Shown in pieces: positions 5,489-7,615 of a stretch of 7,615 nucleotides of DNA (its first letter is position 1; each line of letters begins with the position of its first letter). Made by a program: the position numbers and the translations under genes. Origin of the DNA: Anaerolineaceae bacterium UBA5838 (GTDB taxonomy: Bacteria > Chloroflexota > Anaerolineae > Anaerolineales > Anaerolineaceae); NCBI GenBank assembly GCA_002432795.1, contig DJGU01000128.1, positions 9,396-17,010 on the forward strand, in the 5' to 3' direction. The notes under the pieces were generated by a model. It worked only from the letters and a program-made list of their open reading frames with translations, searched no databases and was not told the origin of the DNA.

Positions 5489-5965
5489 TTATTCCTCGAT
5501 CGTGATTGCGACTTCAGGGCATTCTTCCGCGGCTTCGCGGGTGGCATCCTGAAATTCCTCAGGGATGGGGTCCAGCAAAACTTCCGCGTAGGGTTCATTC
5601 TGGAGGCTGAAAACCTCGGGGACGATTCCTTCACAAATACCACAACCGATGCACAGGTCCTGATCAACAATTGCTTTCATTTCAAAATTCCTTTCAAGAT
5701 CATTATTAATTATTGATTCCTCAACATCATCCGCGCTATCTGCGCCAGATGGCGTTGGTGTATCTGATTCTTCGCCATTTTCAATATTAATGGCGCTTTC
5801 GGGGCAATCTTTTGCTGCCATTCGGGCATCTGCTTCGAATTCCGACCCCACTGGATCCATGATCACCTCTGCGATAGAGCTGGAGGCAAGGCTGAAAACG
5901 TCGGGGGCGTCGCCTTCGCAAATCCCACATCCGATACAAAGATCGGGGTCAACATGTACTCTCAT
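5489..5965 (-). CDS. Di-ferredoxin: two tandem single-cluster ferredoxin domains
   Basis: A 158-residue, acidic, cytoplasmic electron carrier made of two homologous ferredoxins. Each has DxDLCIGCGICEG near its start and a CPE motif near its end. Cysteines 10, 13, 16 and 54 serve one cluster and 105, 108, 111 and 149 the other, so two iron-sulphur clusters, most likely [4Fe-4S], are expected. The domains resemble the ~60-residue Thermotoga-type ferredoxin but lack its two extra cysteines. A Ser/Asp/Glu-rich linker (about 63-95) joins them. The start at ATG 5965 is chosen because AAGGAG lies 7 bases upstream; a TTG 39 bases further out would translate that ribosome-binding site as TRRS. The linker ends in an apparent ribosome-binding site and ATG (codon 96), so the second domain may also be made alone. 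Redox partners are not encoded nearby. Confidence 0.9.
   Translation of the reverse strand: MRVHVDPDLCIGCGICEGDAPDVFSLASSSIAEVIMDPVGSEFEADARMAAKDCPESAINIENGEESDTPTPSGADSADDVEESIINNDLERNFEMKAIVDQDLCIGCGICEGIVPEVFSLQNEPYAEVLLDPIPEEFQDATREAAEECPEVAITIEE
5678..5693 (-). promoter_or_regulatory. Internal ribosome-binding site and ATG inside the di-ferredoxin gene
   Basis: On the minus strand AAGGA (5689-5693) is followed after 8 bases by ATG (5678-5680), codon 96, exactly where the second ferredoxin domain (MKAIVDQDLCIGCG) begins. The preceding bases are A+T-rich and code for a run (SIINNDLERNFE) that reads like translated spacer DNA. It could produce a free 63-residue ferredoxin. Confidence 0.55.
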
Positions 5966-6022
5966 CACACTTCTCCTTGTTCGAGTAACATTCTGGCAAG
6001 CCAACTAAAAAATTACGCCGTA

Positions 6023-6031
6023 AGTATAACA
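6023..6031 (-). promoter_or_regulatory. Candidate extended -10 promoter of the di-ferredoxin gene
   Basis: On the minus strand TGTTATACT has the TGn-TATAcT form of an extended -10 element, which can work without a good -35; none is seen 16-18 bases upstream. Transcription would start near 6016, about 50 bases before ATG 5965. No terminator separates it from the upstream membrane-protein gene, so read-through is also possible. Confidence 0.4.
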
Positions 6032-6090
6032 CGCCTTACCTCTCTGACCCATTAGAAAATGCTTAACACGAACCCGTTTTCAGCTCTCAA

Positions 6091-7113
6091 TCACGCCTTT
6101 TCTCCCCAGAAGGCTTTCACGCCGGTTTCAATCAGGTCGATAAGTGAACCCAGCAGAACCCCGCCGAATATGATCAGCAGCAGGAGCGGCATGCGGCTGA
6201 GATTCTCAGGGAGCCACTGCAAGGGCGCCCAAACCGCGGGGGCAAATAAGAAGGGAGCAAAGTTGTCCATGAGATCAACAAAGGCAGGGTTAAGCGCGTT
6301 TGGCGTGCCAAACCAGGTGAACAGGACCACCACGTGCAGAACATCCTCGAGTAAAGTAGCCAGGAAGACAGGCAGTGCGTGACGGCGGGTGAGAAAACGA
6401 ATGGACAAGTTCAAGACAGCTGCTGCAGATGCCGCAATGAAAAGCCAACGCAAACGGATCAGTATTTCCGGATTGAAGATCGAAATCAGACCTGAGCCCT
6501 TCCATGCTAATGGGAGATTAACCTGCGGCACGACGACGAACAAAATCAGGAAAAGGATTGTGAAGATAAAACTGGCGATAATGTCGCCAAGTTTGATTTG
6601 CTGACGCTTTTCAGGCACAGCAGGCAAATCGTCCAGGTCTTCCGCGTCGAAATCGAGCTTGACATCTTTTTGATATAGGACGGCAAAGATGATGGTAACC
6701 CAGGCGAAAGCGCCGAGTAAACCTTGCCAGATGTTGCTCAGGACGGATGCGAAGAACTGGAAAACGTTGCCTTCAAAACCGGTGACTCCTTCGAGGAGGG
6801 AGGCAATTGCCATGCCAAGTGTGACAGCCAGCAGCACGATTTTCAAGACCCGCAGGTAGACTGAGAAGTGCGGCTGACCGATGAGCGCGTCTTTGGCGTG
6901 AGGATCATACTTTGCGGCCAATTCCGCCGGACGACCCAGCTCCAGAAGAACAGCTTTAGTGTCCGAGTCGGCAGCCTGCCCGTCCTGGCTGCGCTCAGCC
7001 AGTGTTTCTTCGATCAGGCTTTCGAGTTCCCGACCAACATCCTGCCTTTTGTTTTCGGGCAGGTGTTTCGTGACAGCGTAAATGTAGCGTTTGATTAATT
7101 CCTTTGATTCCAT
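6091..7113 (-). CDS. HAAS-domain membrane protein, PadR-associated
   Basis: A 340-residue membrane protein. Residues 1-70 form a charged, helical cytoplasmic region (MESKELIKRYIYAVTKHLPE, later ELGRPAELAAKY) typical of the HAAS/DUF1700-like domain that is found next to PadR regulators. The rest has about six or seven hydrophobic segments, near 85-108, 120-147, 176-197, 220-240, 248-268, possibly 284-300, and 308-328, with an acidic loop at 150-165. The start is ATG 7113: GGAGG lies 6 bases upstream and the PadR stop codon ends one base before it. An upstream extension of the frame only copies the PadR gene out of frame. Coupling to PadR suggests that expression rises when the regulator is released. 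Such pairs are linked to envelope or antimicrobial stress in some bacteria; the specific role here is unknown. Confidence 0.85.
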   Translation of the reverse strand: MESKELIKRYIYAVTKHLPENKRQDVGRELESLIEETLAERSQDGQAADSDTKAVLLELGRPAELAAKYDPHAKDALIGQPHFSVYLRVLKIVLLAVTLGMAIASLLEGVTGFEGNVFQFFASVLSNIWQGLLGAFAWVTIIFAVLYQKDVKLDFDAEDLDDLPAVPEKRQQIKLGDIIASFIFTILFLILFVVVPQVNLPLAWKGSGLISIFNPEILIRLRWLFIAASAAAVLNLSIRFLTRRHALPVFLATLLEDVLHVVVLFTWFGTPNALNPAFVDLMDNFAPFLFAPAVWAPLQWLPENLSRMPLLLLIIFGGVLLGSLIDLIETGVKAFWGEKA

Positions 7114-7114
7114 C

Positions 7115-7450
7115 TCATGCCTCCAGGATTGCTTCGATATTCTTGACAGAGTCGCGCCAGTAGCTGGTGATTCGCGCCAGGAGCTGACGCCCTTTTTCGG
7201 TGATTTGATAATACTTACGCGGTTTATCAGTGCTGGTATCCCAGTCGCTGCGCAGTAAGTTCTGATCTTCAAGCCGGCGGAGGAGCGGATAAACCGTATT
7301 CGCTTCCAGGGGGATGCCGCTTTCGGAAAGTTCTTTGACCAGTTGGTAACCATAGGTTGGCTGTTGGCACTGATTAAGCACCACCAGGTTGGTGACCCCT
7401 CGCCGGAGTTCAACCACAAAATTTGCGTAAATATCTTCCATTTCGTTCAT
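7115..7450 (-). CDS. PadR family transcriptional regulator
   Basis: A 111-residue winged-helix regulator of usual length for the short PadR class. PTYGYQLVKELSESG (31-45) is the characteristic PadR recognition region, NTVYPLLRRLEDQNLL (51-66) the DNA-reading helix and its continuation, and KPRKYYQITEKGRQLL (76-91) the wing. The C-terminal helix (about 92-110) should form the dimer. ATG 7450 is the start: AGGAG lies 4 bases upstream, and a second ATG three codons later is a less likely alternative. The HAAS membrane-protein gene follows after one base, so the two form an operon. A palindrome inside the operon promoter is the probable binding site, making PadR an autorepressor whose inducer is unknown. 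Confidence 0.92.
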   Translation of the reverse strand: MNEMEDIYANFVVELRRGVTNLVVLNQCQQPTYGYQLVKELSESGIPLEANTVYPLLRRLEDQNLLRSDWDTSTDKPRKYYQITEKGRQLLARITSYWRDSVKNIEAILEA

Positions 7451-7477
7451 ACTTCTCCTTGAAATATTGTAGAAAGC

Positions 7478-7506
7478 ATTATAGTGTGTAATACACAGTA
7501 TGTCAA
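7478..7506 (-). promoter_or_regulatory. Perfect-consensus sigma-70 promoter of the padR operon
   Basis: On the minus strand TTGACA (7501-7506), a 17-base spacer and TATAAT (7478-7483) match the sigma-70 consensus at all 12 positions with ideal spacing. Transcription should begin near 7471, leaving a 20-base leader that contains AAGGAG. A promoter this strong would normally need repression. Confidence 0.9.
7481..7501. promoter_or_regulatory. Palindromic operator inside the promoter spacer (probable PadR site)
   Basis: TGTGTAATACACA (7485-7497) is a perfect palindrome about a central base. Extending it to 7481-7501 adds three more matched pairs per side after one mismatch (G/G), giving 9 of 10 pairs. 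It fills the whole space between the -35 and -10 boxes, so a bound dimer would block RNA polymerase. PadR is the obvious candidate (inference). Confidence 0.75.
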
Positions 7507-7615
7507 GAGAGAAAGAGTAATTTGGGGGATTGGATTTAGCAATCGGTTGGTAATTATTTTCCTTGGCACGATCAGTTCCTGTCCCCATCCATGGGAGGGG
7601 GAATTAAAGGGGCGA
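7507..7615. other. Upstream flank at right edge, nothing assigned
   Basis: These 109 bases lie upstream of the padR promoter. They hold a short CCCAT/ATGGG hairpin around 7583-7595 and purine-rich runs, but no reading frame or promoter I can support. Confidence 0.4.

Noticed and set aside
5966..6004. TTG start giving a 171-residue di-ferredoxin
   Set aside because: The extra residues translate the AAGGAG ribosome-binding site of the ATG at 5965, and ferredoxins of this type begin M-(R/K)-x-x-V-D.
7114..7419. N-terminal extension of the HAAS membrane protein to 442 residues
   Set aside because: The extra 102 residues are the PadR gene read out of frame. The GGAGG-ATG at 7113 is the natural start.

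Overview
The window looks like chromosomal DNA from a free-living bacterium. The gene set (TfoX-like protein, PadR with a HAAS-type membrane protein, a knotted-type transcarbamylase, single-cluster ferredoxin domains) and the mid-range G+C content would fit an anaerobic Chloroflexota (Anaerolineae-like) genome. That is an inference from gene style, not a proven assignment. There are no rRNA or tRNA genes, no CRISPR array and no recognisable transposase.

Left part (1-2237): a minus-strand pair, a small four-helix membrane protein (TTG start, strong Shine-Dalgarno) followed by a TfoX N-terminal-domain protein that runs off the left edge. Divergent from them is a plus-strand AAA+ ATPase with a C-terminal DUF4143 domain, which stands alone and is A+T-richer than its neighbours.

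Centre (2238-4932): a minus-strand carbamoyltransferase with its own promoter and intrinsic terminator, most like the knotted acetylornithine/succinylornithine/YgeW branch. Its ~400-base upstream region holds a perfect 10-bp inverted repeat, a 23-bp tandem repeat and small hairpins. Then comes a plus-strand two-gene operon with a 4-base ATGA overlap: an unrecognised 135-residue protein, probably translated from a leaderless message, and a stand-alone protein with the hallmarks of a class III nucleotide cyclase homology domain.

Right part (4933-7615): a ~500-base stretch without a convincing gene but rich in overlapping inverted repeats, ending in a bidirectional terminator. Beyond it, all on the minus strand, lie a di-ferredoxin (two complete single-cluster domains in one frame, with a leftover ribosome-binding site and ATG between them) and a PadR regulator/HAAS membrane-protein operon. 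That operon is driven by a perfect-consensus sigma-70 promoter with a palindromic operator between its -35 and -10 boxes.

Most units are independent one- or two-gene transcription units, so the window does not encode one pathway. The best candidates for something undescribed are the cyclase-like operon, the di-ferredoxin with its internal start, and the palindrome-rich stretch at 5050-5230.
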